Source: Rhizobium sp. C4 (GTDB lineage: Bacteria > Pseudomonadota > Alphaproteobacteria > Rhizobiales > Rhizobiaceae). From it: a DNA stretch of 64,000 nucleotides. The notes beneath the pieces were generated by a model. The model was not told the origin of the DNA. It saw only the letters and a list, made by a program, of their open reading frames with translations, and made no database searches. This document shows, in pieces, positions 9,577-18,038 of the stretch. Every line of letters starts with the position of its first letter. Within the stretch, counting starts at the first letter, position 1. The stretch covers positions 186,001-250,000 of the forward strand of contig NZ_JAJNCX010000005.1 in NCBI RefSeq assembly GCF_021026315.1. The letters are read 5' to 3'. A program made the position numbers and the translations under genes.

Positions 9577-11025
9577 ATGATTTCGCCGTGGTTTCCAACG
9601 GACAAGTGCTTCATTGACGGCGCCTGGGTCGCACCTGAGAGCGGCGATACGCTGCCGCTGGAAAACCCCTCCGACGGTGAGGTGATCGGCGCGATTGCGC
9701 GCGGTGGCGCTGCCGATGTCGATCGCGCGGTGGATGCCGCCCGCCAGTCGCTTGAAGGCGAGTGGGGTTTCATGCCAGCTTTCGAGCGTGGCAGGCTTTT
9801 GGCCAGGATCGGGCGCGCGGTGCTTGAGAAAGTTGAGGAGCTTGCCAGGCTTGAGGCTGCGGATGTCGGCAAGCCGCTGAAGCAGGCACGCGCGGATGCG
9901 GTCGCATTGGCGCGTTATCTGGAGTTTTACGGCGGCGCCTGCGATAAGTTCCATGGTGAAACAATACCGTATTTGAATGGTTACACTGTCTATACATTGC
10001 GTGAGCCGCATGGCGTGACCGGGCATATCATTCCCTGGAATTACCCGATGCAGATCCTCGGACGCTCGGTTGGCGCGGCATTGGCCATGGGCAATGCCGC
10101 GGTGCTGAAGCCGGCCGAGGAGGCCTGCCTGACGGCGCTTGCATTTGCCGCGATCTGCCACGAGGCCGGATTGCCGAAGGGTGCCCTCAATGTCGTGCCG
10201 GGTCTCGGCGAAGAGGCGGGGGCGGCCCTGTCAGGTCATCCGGGCATCAACCACATTTCATTCACGGGCTCCGTGGGCGTTGGCATCAAGATCCAGGCAG
10301 CGGCGTCGCGCAATGTCGTGCCGGTGACACTCGAGCTCGGTGGCAAATCGCCACAAGTTGTCTTTGCCGATGCCGATCTCGATGCAGCGCTGCCCTTCCT
10401 CGTCAATGCCGGCATCCAGAACGCTGGCCAGACCTGCTCTGCCGCTTCGCGCATCCTGGTTCAGAAGGATGTCTACAAGGAGGTCGTGGCCCGGATGACC
10501 GAGCGCTATCGCTCGCTGAAGGTCGGACCTGCGATTGCCGATCTGGATGTCGGGCCGCTGATTTCGGCGCGGCAGAAGGAGATTGTGGAAGGTTTCATCG
10601 CGCTGGCCGATGAGGCAAGCGTCGCGGCAAGCGGCATCGTCGTTGCCGATGCCCCGAGGGGCGGGAACTATGTGGCGCCGCGCCTGATTGCCGGCCTTGA
10701 TCCGTCGCACCGGCTGGCTCAGGACGAGATCTTCGGGCCAGTTCAGGCCGTCATTCCCTTCGACACGGAAGAAGATGCCATCCGGATCGCCAACGGTACG
10801 GACTACGGTCTGGTTGCAGGTGTGTGGACGCGTGAAGGCGCGCGGCAGATGCGTCTCGCCAAGCGGCTGCGCGCCGGTCAGGTGTTCATCAACAATTACG
10901 GCGCCGGTGGCGGCGTCGAACTGCCCTTCGGTGGCACCGGTAAGTCCGGCCACGGGCGGGAAAAGGGTTTTGAGGCGCTTTATGGCTTTTCGGTCCTGAA
11001 GACCGTGGCCGCGCTGCATGGGTAA
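9577..11025 (+). CDS. NAD(P)-dependent aldehyde dehydrogenase
   Basis: 482 residues, usual for the superfamily. Visible are the cofactor motif IIPWNYPMQI, the glycine motif FTGSVGVG, the catalytic glutamate in VTLELGGKSP and the catalytic cysteine in GQTCSAASR, plus EIFGPVQAVIPF and the C-terminal PFGGTGKSGHGREKG. It oxidises an aldehyde to the acid. It sits 20 bp after the ATPase gene with ribosome site AAGGAGA, so it is probably part of the same catabolic transcript. The substrate is unknown. Confidence 0.9.
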   Translation: MISPWFPTDKCFIDGAWVAPESGDTLPLENPSDGEVIGAIARGGAADVDRAVDAARQSLEGEWGFMPAFERGRLLARIGRAVLEKVEELARLEAADVGKPLKQARADAVALARYLEFYGGACDKFHGETIPYLNGYTVYTLREPHGVTGHIIPWNYPMQILGRSVGAALAMGNAAVLKPAEEACLTALAFAAICHEAGLPKGALNVVPGLGEEAGAALSGHPGINHISFTGSVGVGIKIQAAASRNVVPVTLELGGKSPQVVFADADLDAALPFLVNAGIQNAGQTCSAASRILVQKDVYKEVVARMTERYRSLKVGPAIADLDVGPLISARQKEIVEGFIALADEASVAASGIVVADAPRGGNYVAPRLIAGLDPSHRLAQDEIFGPVQAVIPFDTEEDAIRIANGTDYGLVAGVWTREGARQMRLAKRLRAGQVFINNYGAGGGVELPFGGTGKSGHGREKGFEALYGFSVLKTVAALHG

Positions 11026-11035
11026 GGAGACAATC

Positions 11036-11782
11036 ATGCGTTTGGAAGGCAAGGCGGCCATCGTCACGGGCGGGGCATCGGGTTTCGGCGCAGGCATTGT
11101 GCGCAAGTTCATCGCCGAGGGCGCCAGGGTCATGGTCGCCGATATCAATGGCGCTGCTGCAGAGGCATTTGCCAAGGAGTTTGGTGCTTTTGCCATCGGC
11201 CACCAGGTCGATGTCTCGAAGGATGAAAGCGTGGCGGCCATGGCGAAAGCGGCGCTTGAGGCGTTTGGTCAGGTCGATATCCTCGTCAACAACGCTGGCG
11301 TCACGCATCTGCCGGCGGCAATGGAAGATGTGTCGGAGATGGATTTCGACCGGGTTCTTTCGGTCAACGTAAAGTCTGTCTATCTGACAGCGCGTCATCT
11401 CGTGCCGCATATGAAGGCACGCGGGAAGGGCGCAATCCTCAACGTGGCTTCGACCGGCGGCGTCAGTCCGCGGCCGCGGCTCTCTTGGTATAACGCCTCA
11501 AAGGGCTGGATGATCACGGCAACGCGCGGCATGGCGATCGAGCTTGCGCCTGCTGGCGTGCGCGTCAATGCCATCAACCCGGTGGCCGGTGAAACGCCGC
11601 TGCTCAAGAGCTTCATGGGCGAGGATACCCCCGATGTGCGGGCGAAGTTTCTCGCCTCCATTCCGATCGGACGCTTCTCGACGCCGGAAGACATGGGCAA
11701 CGCCGCCTGCTTCCTCTGCTCAGACGAAGCCTCGATGATCACCGGCGTCGCCATGGAAGTGGATGGCGGCCGCTGCATCTGA
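11036..11782 (+). CDS. Short-chain dehydrogenase/reductase (FabG-like)
   Basis: 248 residues from ATG 11036, chosen because AAGGAGA lies 6 nt upstream; an earlier in-frame ATG at 11018 overlaps the aldehyde dehydrogenase. Rossmann motif TGGASGFGAGI, NNAGVTHLP, catalytic YNASK (S-Y-K set intact) and C-terminal ITGVAMEVDGG. Classical SDR oxidising or reducing an alcohol/ketone with NAD(P). In context it probably handles an intermediate between the aldehyde dehydrogenase and the enoyl-CoA hydratase steps; the order is not known. Confidence 0.87.
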   Translation: MRLEGKAAIVTGGASGFGAGIVRKFIAEGARVMVADINGAAAEAFAKEFGAFAIGHQVDVSKDESVAAMAKAALEAFGQVDILVNNAGVTHLPAAMEDVSEMDFDRVLSVNVKSVYLTARHLVPHMKARGKGAILNVASTGGVSPRPRLSWYNASKGWMITATRGMAIELAPAGVRVNAINPVAGETPLLKSFMGEDTPDVRAKFLASIPIGRFSTPEDMGNAACFLCSDEASMITGVAMEVDGGRCI

Positions 11783-11858
11783 CCTTCGGATGACTTCCCG
11801 GCGCCCCGCTTGCATGCTAGCACTCTGTTCAAACATGAACTGAGTTGGAGGAATACCG

Positions 11859-12632
11859 ATGAGTGACACTGTTCTTCTGGAACGCAAGGGCCGTGTGGCG
11901 CTTCTGACGCTGAACCGTCCGCAGGCGCTGAACGCACTGAATGCGGAGCTTTTGACAACGCTCTGCGCGCATCTCGACGCGTTGAACGACGACGAAAGTG
12001 TGGGCTGCGTTGTCATCACCGGCTCGGAAAAGGCGTTCGCGGCGGGTGCCGATATCAAGGAAATGTCCGGCAAGACCTATATCGATATGAAGAATGCCGA
12101 CTATTTCGGTCGCCGCTTCAGCGCTCTTACCGCGACGAAGCTGCCGATGATTGCCGCCGTCTCGGGCTTTGCGCTCGGTGGTGGCTGCGAACTCGCCATG
12201 ATCTGCGATTTCATCATCGCGTCCGAGAGCGCGAAATTCGGCCAGCCGGAAATCAAGCTCGGCGTCATTCCGGGTATGGGCGGCACGCAGCGGCTGGCGC
12301 GTGCTGTCGGCAAGGCGAAGGCCATGGACCTGGTGTTGACCGGCCGCATGATGGATGCGCAGGAGGCCGAACGCTCCGGGCTTGTCGCGCGCATTGTGCC
12401 GGGAGAGGTGCTGCTCGAAACCGCGCTGGCGGCGGCAGAAGCCATTGCCTCCTATTCTCGGCCTACCGTGGTCACGGCGAAGGAGGCGGTCAACCGCGCC
12501 TTCGAGACGACCCTGACCGAAGGACTGCACTACGAGCAGCGTGTCTTCTATCCGCTCTTTGCGACGGAAGACCAGAAGGAAGGCATGGCCGCCTTCACCG
12601 AGAAGCGGCCGCCGAGTTTCAAGCATCGCTAA
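11859..12632 (+). CDS. Enoyl-CoA hydratase/isomerase family (crotonase)
   Basis: 257 residues. The crotonase oxyanion-hole block AGADIKEM, the first catalytic glutamate in GGGCELAM and the second in [19 protein letters not shown] are all present, so a true hydratase is plausible. It starts 76 bp after the SDR with a TTGGAGGA ribosome site. It would hydrate a 2-enoyl-CoA made from the imported compound. No acyl-CoA ligase is present in the cluster, so the CoA ester must come from elsewhere or the reaction may differ. Confidence 0.9.
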   Translation: MSDTVLLERKGRVALLTLNRPQALNALNAELLTTLCAHLDALNDDESVGCVVITGSEKAFAAGADIKEMSGKTYIDMKNADYFGRRFSALTATKLPMIAAVSGFALGGGCELAMICDFIIASESAKFGQPEIKLGVIPGMGGTQRLARAVGKAKAMDLVLTGRMMDAQEAERSGLVARIVPGEVLLETALAAAEAIASYSRPTVVTAKEAVNRAFETTLTEGLHYEQRVFYPLFATEDQKEGMAAFTEKRPPSFKHR

Positions 12633-12854
12633 ACCTGCGGGTACACAGTTCCCGGAGACGCCTGACCGGGTTTGCCATCTCGGCCACCAAACCTGACAGC
12701 ATCAACCATGCCGGATCGGAAACGCGTCCGGCGTGGCTTGCGTTGATGCAAGTCGAGGATGAACCGCTCGATGAGGTTTGTTCCTCTCCTTTGTCTTCAG
12801 TCCTTCCAGCCTTCACTAACTGACTTCCCAGATGTTTCGAGACGCGCTCGCCGT

Positions 12855-12879
12855 GGAACTTTGGCGATCTGCCGCCGTT
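12855..12879 (+). promoter_or_regulatory. EcfG (general stress) promoter
   Basis: GGAAC at 12855-12859 and CGTT at 12876-12879, separated by exactly 16 bp: a perfect match to the alphaproteobacterial EcfG consensus GGAAC-N16/17-CGTT. It lies 34 bp before the ATG at 12913 and thereby argues against a longer start at 12832. Confidence 0.8.
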
Positions 12880-12912
12880 CTTCCGCCTGGGAAACAACTT
12901 GGGAAGGTTGCC

Positions 12913-13188
12913 ATGGAAGACGCCGAAATGACGAAGCTTCGGGGGCGGTTGAATGCCCATCGGGAACTTCTGATCGAATTGACATCGCTGCTGATGGCGG
13001 AGCGTGGTCACGTTCCCGCAGGTGCACAGGGCGGACCGGGTGAGGACCTCGCCGTCTATGATCAGGAGGAGGATCCGGGCGGCATTCCGACAGACGGATA
13101 TGCCGAGCAGGCGGAGTATGCAGTGGAAGTCCGCGCTATTTTCGATGCGGCACGGGCGCGCATGGAAGCTAGGGGCCGGAAATCATAG
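12913..13188 (+). CDS. Small acidic hypothetical protein of the stress island
   Basis: 91 residues, starting MEDAEMTKLRGRLNAHRELL. The start is chosen because a perfect EcfG promoter lies immediately upstream and GGGAAGG precedes the ATG. It has two predicted helices flanking a Gly/Asp/Glu-rich linker (GGPGEDLAVYDQEEDPGG) and no membrane segment. I do not recognise the family. The promoter makes a stress function likely. Confidence 0.6.
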   Translation: MEDAEMTKLRGRLNAHRELLIELTSLLMAERGHVPAGAQGGPGEDLAVYDQEEDPGGIPTDGYAEQAEYAVEVRAIFDAARARMEARGRKS

Positions 13189-13195
13189 GCCGTGT

Positions 13196-13220
13196 GGAAC
13201 CTAATGCGGCACTGGTGGTT
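13196..13220 (+). promoter_or_regulatory. EcfG-type promoter
   Basis: GGAAC at 13196-13200 and GTTTCC from 13218, 17 bp apart (equivalent to N16-gGTT). It probably drives the BON-domain gene at 13440. The frame beginning at 13229 would start almost at the transcription start. Confidence 0.6.
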
Positions 13221-13228
13221 TCCTCTCC

Positions 13229-13465
13229 ATGACCCAGAATCCCGAACGCCCCAAAGACGTTGAAAAATTCGCAGAAGAAATCCGGCGCCAAGTGATTGCC
13301 TGGGCGCTTCCGGAGGCAACTCCGGCCTTCAATCTTCCACCTTTGCCGAGGTCGCGCCGCACCGATATTCGCGTGCCGGCCTCGTTCTTCCCGAGCGACA
13401 ACCCTGAGCCCGATACGACTTCCAACCCAAGGAGCGACCATGGCCGAACGAAAAAGCCCGCCTGA
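13229..13465 (+). CDS. Possible small protein, doubtful
   Basis: 78 codons (MTQNPERPKDVEKFAEEIRRQ..) overlapping the start of the BON gene in another frame. There is no convincing ribosome site, and the upstream promoter would put the mRNA start only a few bases before its ATG, so it would be near-leaderless. The first 35 residues look helical and protein-like; the rest is Pro/Arg/Ser-rich. It may instead be the leader region of the BON gene. Confidence 0.3.
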   Translation: MTQNPERPKDVEKFAEEIRRQVIAWALPEATPAFNLPPLPRSRRTDIRVPASFFPSDNPEPDTTSNPRSDHGRTKKPA

Positions 13466-13934
13466 GACAGACCGCGAAGAGGACTATCGCGACTACGACA
13501 AGCGTAACATCGGTGAGGGCTGGCCCTATGCCGATGAGGATGGCTTGCCGGCCGATCGCAATGCGCCCTATGGCACCACCGGTTCGAATTTCGACGAATC
13601 CGGACGCGCCGGCGTCGAGATCGGGAACCGCCCGAATATCAGCAGTCACGGCGGCCCGGAGATTTCGGATGCTGGCGAGGGTGGTGTGATTGAAGATGAC
13701 GTGCTCGAGGAGAAAATTACAGAACTCCTGTCGGAGAACGAAAATTTCGACATGCGCCTGATCACGGTTACCGTGCATGAAGGTGTTGCAGTGCTTTCAG
13801 GAGATGTTGAAACGGAACATGCACGAGTTCTCGCGAGCAGACTGACGACCTCAGTCCGCGGAGTGCGTCGGTGCAGAAACGACTTGGTGCTGATCGGTGC
13901 CGACAGCCACATCCCTTCGGACTCCGATATCTGA
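13440..13934 (+). CDS. BON-domain protein
   Basis: 164 residues from ATG 13440 with AAGGAGCGACC upstream. The N-terminal 80 residues are charged and disordered-looking (PETDREEDYRDYDKR..). Residues about 88-155 form a BON domain (DDVLEEKITELLSENENFDMRLITVTVHEG.AVLSGDVETEHARVLASRL). BON domains bind membranes or phospholipids and occur in OsmY-like stress proteins. No signal peptide is seen, so a cytoplasmic location is inferred. Transcribed from the EcfG-type promoter at 13196. Confidence 0.78.
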   Translation: MAERKSPPETDREEDYRDYDKRNIGEGWPYADEDGLPADRNAPYGTTGSNFDESGRAGVEIGNRPNISSHGGPEISDAGEGGVIEDDVLEEKITELLSENENFDMRLITVTVHEGVAVLSGDVETEHARVLASRLTTSVRGVRRCRNDLVLIGADSHIPSDSDI

Positions 13935-14020
13935 GATACTGCAATCGACGGACCGCAAGAGCGGCAATCCGAACAATCGCGGACTGACGCTCAGTAGGAA
14001 TGCTGCACGGAGGCGCCGGA

Positions 14021-14314
14021 TCAATGCTGATCCGGCGTTTCTTCGTTGCCCTGGAGCCCGATGTCGCTCTCAACGGACGCCACCCCCTCCACAGAAAGGG
14101 CAATTTCCTTGCAGCGTTCGACTTCCTCCAGGCTATGGACATGGCCTGCGAGATGAATCCGGTTTCCCTTGGCGATCACCTTCACGCCGGAGGCGTCAAC
14201 AGATCCGCTGGTGGCAAGAAGGTCTGCAACGTGCATCTCGAGATCAGCCTTCACGGGATGCAGGACTTCGACTTCCGATATTGTGTCATGGTTTCGTCTG
14301 GGCTTGTAAACCAT
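14021..14314 (-). CDS. BON-domain protein (second)
   Basis: 97 residues from the ATG preceded by AAGGGGGG (MVYKPRRNHDTISEVEVLHPVKADLEMHVADLL..). The single BON domain covers nearly the whole protein (VDASGVKVIAKGNRIHLAGHVHSLEEVERCKEIALSVEGVASVESDI). A longer start at 14377 is open but has no ribosome site. It is convergent with the BON gene at 13440, and no EcfG promoter could be read upstream. Probably a small stress protein binding membranes or surfaces. Confidence 0.7.
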   Translation of the reverse strand: MVYKPRRNHDTISEVEVLHPVKADLEMHVADLLATSGSVDASGVKVIAKGNRIHLAGHVHSLEEVERCKEIALSVEGVASVESDIGLQGNEETPDQH

Positions 14315-14330
14315 TGGAGTGTGCCCCCCT

Positions 14331-14516
14331 TCAATCGGACGTGTGCTCGGGTTTGCCATTGTGTTTTGTAGAGGCAAGCGCCGTGAGCTCCTTCTCGGTC
14401 ATGGAGTTCTCCATGCTGCGTGAGGCGCCCTTGAGTTGGCTTTTCTTCGTATCGCCGCGCTTTGCCGAAAGTGCAGCGCCTGCTGCCTTCTGCTGCGCCC
14501 TGGATCTGGCTGGCAT
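14331..14516 (-). CDS. DUF3008-family small basic protein
   Basis: 61 residues starting MPARSRAQQKAAGAALSAKR after a GAGGAG ribosome site. The pattern (PARS.AQQ.AAG.AL.AKRG, then KLKGAS.SM..SM.E..L..ASTK..GKPEH) is the DUF3008 signature, a short basic protein common in alphaproteobacterial stress clusters. No function is known for the family. Probably cotranscribed with the BON gene downstream at 14314. Confidence 0.75.
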   Translation of the reverse strand: MPARSRAQQKAAGAALSAKRGDTKKSQLKGASRSMENSMTEKELTALASTKHNGKPEHTSD

Positions 14517-14674
14517 GGCAGTCTCCTCGTTCCGGGGCAAAGAACGCCCACTCTTGCGCATGGGTGAGAAGAGGAAGTCACGTCGCGCTGTTGCGGTTAC
14601 ACTCTTGCTGTGCGAACCGGAGGGCGGCGCGCGCCCTCCCGAAGTCTCCTGAATGCGTTGTTGCATCCGAGAGA

Positions 14675-14953
14675 TCAGTAACGGCGGTTACCCCATCGGT
14701 AGTCGCCGGGGCAGTCGTCAACGATGCGGCGACTGTAGCGGTCCCGGTAGTAGCAGCGGCCGGGCTCGCTGGCTGAACCGATCAGTGCACCGGCGACAGC
14801 ACCCACTGCGCCGCCAACGGCTGCGCCTCCGACATCGCCGGTGACTGCGCCGCCAACAATGGCACCGCCGGCACCACCGATGGCGGCACCTCTCTCAGTC
14901 GCCGTGCAGGATGCCAGCGCCATCAGCGGAAGAATAACGAGCAGGTATTTCAT
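14675..14953 (-). CDS. Glycine-zipper lipoprotein (YMGG/OmpA-like)
   Basis: 92 residues with a lipoprotein signal (MKYLLVILPLMALASC, lipobox LASC, lipidation at Cys16), followed by a long glycine zipper (GGAGGAIVGGAVTGDVGGAAVGG..) that can form a membrane-inserted helix pair. The C-terminal tail (RCYYRDRYSRRIVDDCPGDY) is tyrosine-rich with two cysteines. Start at 14953 is supported by GGAGAAGG. Likely an outer-membrane or periplasmic envelope-stress lipoprotein; an EcfG-type promoter lies upstream on the same strand. Confidence 0.78.
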   Translation of the reverse strand: MKYLLVILPLMALASCTATERGAAIGGAGGAIVGGAVTGDVGGAAVGGAVGAVAGALIGSASEPGRCYYRDRYSRRIVDDCPGDYRWGNRRY

Positions 14954-14995
14954 GACCTTCTCCAAGTGTTTTCGGAAGTGAAGTTACTGAAAGGA

Positions 14996-15020
14996 AACTC
15001 TTGGGCACCGGGCTTGTTCC
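14996..15020 (-). promoter_or_regulatory. EcfG-type promoter for the lipoprotein gene
   Basis: On the minus strand, GGAAC (complement of 15016-15020) and GTTTCC (complement ending at 14998) are separated by 17 bp. The element lies 43 bp upstream of the lipoprotein ATG at 14953. Confidence 0.55.
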
Positions 15021-15042
15021 ACCGCGTCCGAGGCCTTGCATC

Positions 15043-15067
15043 GAAACAATCTGCAAGCTTCCGCGTT
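15043..15067 (+). promoter_or_regulatory. EcfG-like promoter with one -35 mismatch
   Basis: GAAAC at 15043-15047, 16 bp, then CGTT at 15064-15067. It differs from consensus by one base in the -35 and lies 38 bp before the ATG at 15106. Confidence 0.45.
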
Positions 15068-15105
15068 GAGATCAGGAGACAGTTATTTCAGCAAGGAGAC
15101 GCACC

Positions 15106-15405
15106 ATGTCGGACAGCCATATCAATCACCGCCGCAAACAGGAAAACCCGGATGTCATCAACGCCCCTGTCGGCTCGGAGACCGACGTAACGAGCGTGGC
15201 GCTCGATATCACCTCGCCCGACATCAACGCGATCGCGATGGGAGGAGAGCCATTTGGAGACCGCCAGCAGCGCCTCATCGAACTCATTGAGGAGATCGAG
15301 GCGCGAATGGACGCAAGTTCGCGCGGCCAGGATCTCGAACCTCTGCTCCAGGAAGCGCGGACGGCTCTGCGGATTGTCGAGGAGCGGGAGCGCGAAGAAC
15401 GCTGA
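15106..15405 (+). CDS. Hypothetical protein with C-terminal coiled coil
   Basis: 99 residues after an AAGGAG ribosome site. The N-terminal half is polar and low in structure (DSHINHRRKQENPDVINAPVG..). The C-terminal half is a charged amphipathic helix (RQQRLIELIEEIEARMDASSRG.., ARTALRIVEEREREER), probably coiled coil. I do not recognise the family. A near-consensus EcfG promoter lies upstream, consistent with a stress role. Confidence 0.65.
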   Translation: MSDSHINHRRKQENPDVINAPVGSETDVTSVALDITSPDINAIAMGGEPFGDRQQRLIELIEEIEARMDASSRGQDLEPLLQEARTALRIVEEREREER

Positions 15406-15620
15406 CGGCACCGGCAAGGACGGAAGCCTTGCGATGGATCTCGGTGGGGCCATCGCAGGTCCCGTCATCCGAAGCGCACTGACCGTTCCATCGTGTTCCG
15501 AAAGCGGCGGGACCTGGTCACGCGAGGCTAGTATCACGGAGATGCGCAGATCATCGCGCACCGCTTGATGGCAGGGGTTCGCTTGGCCTCGCGCGCGCTG
15601 CCGGCAGCAGCCAAGCTTTG

Positions 15621-16103
15621 CTATTCCTCTGCAACCTCGCCCAGCTCTTCCTTCAGCCGTTGGCGCGCCCGGTTCAGCCTGCTCTTGACCGTGCCGACGG
15701 CGCAATCGCAGATCACTGCTGCGTCTTCGTAGCTTTCGCCCTGAATGACGATCAGAACCAGAATCTCGCGATATTGGTCGGGCAGGCGCATGAGTGCGGT
15801 GTAGACCTCCTTGGCACGCGCCGACCATTCCTGGTTGGGCTGCGATACAAGCGTGTTGGCGCTGTCCGGAGGAAGCCCGATGACCTCCCGCTCGCGCTTG
15901 CGGTAGCGCGTGTTGAAGGTATTTCGCATGATCGTGAAAAGCCACGACTTGAGCCGTGTGCCTTCGGTATATTGGTCGAGATTTGCGATCGCCTTGATCA
16001 ACGTTTCCTGCACGAGATCATCCGCATTTTCCGGCTGGGGGCACAGAATTCTCGCGAAGGCCCGCAATGCGGGAATGAGCTCGACAACTTGTTCACGGCT
16101 CAT
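15621..16103 (-). CDS. ECF sigma factor, EcfG/RpoE2-type general stress sigma
   Basis: 160 residues from ATG 16103 (an upstream in-frame start at 16157 is also open). Sigma region 2 reads LIPALRAFARILCPQPENADDLVQETLIKAIANLDQY..LKSWLFTIMRNTF, and region 4 reads LPDQYREILVLIVIQGESYEDAAVICDCAVGTVKSRLNRARQRL. Both match the EcfG class, which directs RNA polymerase to GGAAC-N16/17-CGTT promoters. Such promoters surround it. EcfG is normally held by NepR and released by PhyR; no PhyR is in the window, and a small divergent gene at 16504 is the only NepR candidate. Confidence 0.87.
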   Translation of the reverse strand: MSREQVVELIPALRAFARILCPQPENADDLVQETLIKAIANLDQYTEGTRLKSWLFTIMRNTFNTRYRKREREVIGLPPDSANTLVSQPNQEWSARAKEVYTALMRLPDQYREILVLIVIQGESYEDAAVICDCAVGTVKSRLNRARQRLKEELGEVAEE

Positions 16104-16503
16104 GTCGGTTTCCACGCCTGGTATTGATCGAGCATTGGCAAGAACGACCCGTGCCAACTGTTAGGACTTCAATACGTGCTCTGACGGTCACGTGCGGGAG
16201 TTCGCGAGACGCGCAGCAAACGCGTTGTCCGCCGATTGACGGAGGCTCGCTGGTGGAAACCGGAAAGGGTGGGGCTCCAACTCGCGCATGGCGCAGTTCC
16301 TCCTCTTTGTGCTCACGTGATGAATGTCGAGCTATGTCCGGTAATGCCCGTGCGGATGCCATTGTTCCGCGTCGATGCCGTCTATATTTAGGGGTGACTA
16401 AAATTATGCTGGATATTGCGGCGCTGATTGATCTGCCGCATGAACACGGCCGTAAAACCAATGTCGAGTAAAGGAACACGAAACGTGTTAGCGCGAGGCC
16501 GAA
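16104..16503. other. 400-bp spacer upstream of the sigma gene
   Basis: It separates the divergent sigma gene and the small gene at 16504. Short open frames exist on both strands but have no ribosome site or recognisable protein pattern. I could not read a good EcfG promoter for the sigma gene here. Confidence 0.4.
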
Positions 16504-16686
16504 TTGGCTCAATCATCCGATGACAACACCGAATGCGCCGAACATGCCGAGGTTGAACGGCTCGTGAAAGAACTGGCTTCCGAAATCGGTGCCGCGGAGA
16601 TGCCTGACGAGATCCACATGCTTGCCGTTAAGCTTCAGACGCTGATCGACGAACCATCCACAAGGACCGAGCCGCATTTGCCCTGA
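16504..16686 (+). CDS. Small protein divergent from the sigma gene, candidate NepR-like anti-sigma factor
   Basis: 60 residues with a TTG start preceded by GCGAGG. The core (VERLVKELASEIGAAEMPDEIHMLAVKLQTLIDE) is two amphipathic helices joined by a proline, which resembles NepR in size, acidity and helix-Pro-helix layout; the NepR consensus is only weakly matched. NepR genes typically lie next to ecfG. Seen: size, layout and location. Inferred: function. It could equally be an unrelated small stress protein. Confidence 0.4.
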   Translation: MAQSSDDNTECAEHAEVERLVKELASEIGAAEMPDEIHMLAVKLQTLIDEPSTRTEPHLP

Positions 16687-16878
16687 CGTATGAGATCAGA
16701 GGGGGGGACTCTGGAGACGGCATCCTAGAAAGGCGGCTCATGCCGGGCGAGCTTGGGTCGGCGGGCGATGACCGACGATCGCGCTGCGGGTGCACGGTGC
16801 CCGCTCTTGGTGATGAGTACCAGAAATTTCATATAACCGCGTCCGCAGCTGTGGCCCAAGTTCACCGACACGATCGGC

Positions 16879-17142
16879 CTAGCCGCGCTCGATGAACTTG
16901 TTGAAGCGGCTTCTTTCTCCGCTCGCCGTTTGTTCCTGGTAGAGGAAGGCGAGGTGGGACTCCTCGAAGATCCTGAAGAAGTCGTCCCAGTCGACTTCGG
17001 TCAGATCCTCATCCTTCTCCCGGAAATCGACACGCAGAATTCCACTCTTGCCGTCGCCGGCGACCGTTGAAGGCCGGCCTTTGCGGGTCGCGATCCAGTC
17101 CCGGATCGTCTGGTGGTCCGTTGTCTGTTGTGCTTTTGGCAT
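16879..17142 (-). CDS. Small hypothetical protein of the stress island
   Basis: 87 residues starting MPKAQQTTDHQTIRDWIATR after GGAGG. The central segment (GRPSTVAGDGKSGILRVDFREKDEDLTEVDWDDFFRIFEESHLAFLYQE) is compact and acidic with several aromatic residues. No signal peptide. It resembles small rhizobial proteins found with stress genes, for which I know no function. No EcfG promoter could be read upstream. Confidence 0.65.
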   Translation of the reverse strand: MPKAQQTTDHQTIRDWIATRKGRPSTVAGDGKSGILRVDFREKDEDLTEVDWDDFFRIFEESHLAFLYQEQTASGERSRFNKFIERG

Positions 17143-17362
17143 TGTGGTCCTCCATTTCTTCAAGATGGTATTCCTCGCGGTGCAGGCTGTCGTGAAACCG
17201 CCTGGCCGATCGTTGCGGAATGCACCTTGTTCGGAGTTCAAACTCGGCAGGTATGGCAAGGTTCCAGAGGATGCCGAAGTTCAATCAGTCCTAGCGATGA
17301 CGGCCATGTGGACCCCTTTGCGGTGCTGTCGGCGTTTGCGGAACGAGGGCAACCGTGAGGCT

Positions 17363-17387
17363 GGAACAATTGGTTGGTCCACCAGTT
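17363..17387 (+). promoter_or_regulatory. EcfG-type promoter for the DUF892 gene
   Basis: GGAAC at 17363-17367 and GTT at 17385-17387, 17 bp apart (N16-aGTT). It lies 38 bp before the ATG at 17426. Confidence 0.55.
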
Positions 17388-17425
17388 CGACGGAGGCAAG
17401 AAACATAAAACAAAGGAACCTTCCC

Positions 17426-17926
17426 ATGGCAGACAAGACCCTCAATGACCTCTTCCACGAGACACTTCGCGACATCTATTACGCGGAGCGGAAAATCCTG
17501 AAATCGCTGCCGAAAATGGCGCGTAGCGCGCAGAGCGAGAAGCTCAGGGGTGCGTTCCAGAAGCATCGCGACGAGACCGAAGGGCAGGTGGAACGACTGC
17601 AGCAGGTCTTCGAAATCATCGGCAAGGCGGCCCGCGGCAAGACATGCGCGGCCATCGACGGCATCGTCGAGGAGGCGGAAGAGATCATGGACGAGTTCAA
17701 GGGATCGCCGGCGCTCGACGCAGGGCTTCTCGCGGTCGCCCAGGCCGTCGAGCATTACGAGATCAGCCGCTACGGCACGCTCGCCAGCTGGGCGCGCGAG
17801 CTGGGTTTGAAGGACGCGGTCACGCTGCTCGAACAGACCCTTGCAGAGGAGACCAAGACCGACCAGGCCCTGACCAAGCTGGCCGAAACCGCAGTCAATC
17901 AGGCGGCTCAGAAGAAGGCTGCCTGA
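17426..17926 (+). CDS. DUF892 (YciE/YciF-type) ferritin-like protein
   Basis: 166 residues from ATG 17426. It has the DUF892 pattern LNDLFHETLRDIYYAERKILKSLPKMARSA, then FQKHRDETEGQVERLQQVFE and AVEHYEISRYGTLASWARELG, finishing in LLEQTLAEETKTDQALTKLAE. The spaced E/H residues on four helices match the di-iron ligand arrangement of ferritin-like folds. The family is strongly stress-induced in bacteria; its reaction is unknown. EcfG-type promoter upstream and a clear terminator downstream make it a single-gene unit. Confidence 0.88.
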   Translation: MADKTLNDLFHETLRDIYYAERKILKSLPKMARSAQSEKLRGAFQKHRDETEGQVERLQQVFEIIGKAARGKTCAAIDGIVEEAEEIMDEFKGSPALDAGLLAVAQAVEHYEISRYGTLASWARELGLKDAVTLLEQTLAEETKTDQALTKLAETAVNQAAQKKAA

Positions 17927-17966
17927 CTGCTGCTTAAGTCGGTCTGATCGTTGATTGATCAAGAAG

Positions 17967-17995
17967 AACCCGGCGGATGTCCCCGCCGGGTTTTT
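17967..17995 (+). terminator. Rho-independent terminator
   Basis: Stem AACCCGGCGG / CCGCCGGGTT with loop ATGTCC and a T-run overlapping the 3' arm, 40 bp after the DUF892 gene. It can also serve the convergent gene ending at 18039. Confidence 0.85.
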
Positions 17996-18038
17996 GCTTG
18001 TCTTCCTCGTTCCTTGATCGCGTCGAACAACCTTGCAT

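Noticed and set aside
12832-12912. Longer N-terminus of the protein starting at 12913
   Set aside because: A perfect EcfG promoter (12855-12879) lies inside this extension, so the mRNA would start downstream of it.
16124-16471. 115-codon frame upstream of the sigma gene
   Set aside because: No ribosome site, mixed composition and no recognisable pattern; likely spacer DNA.
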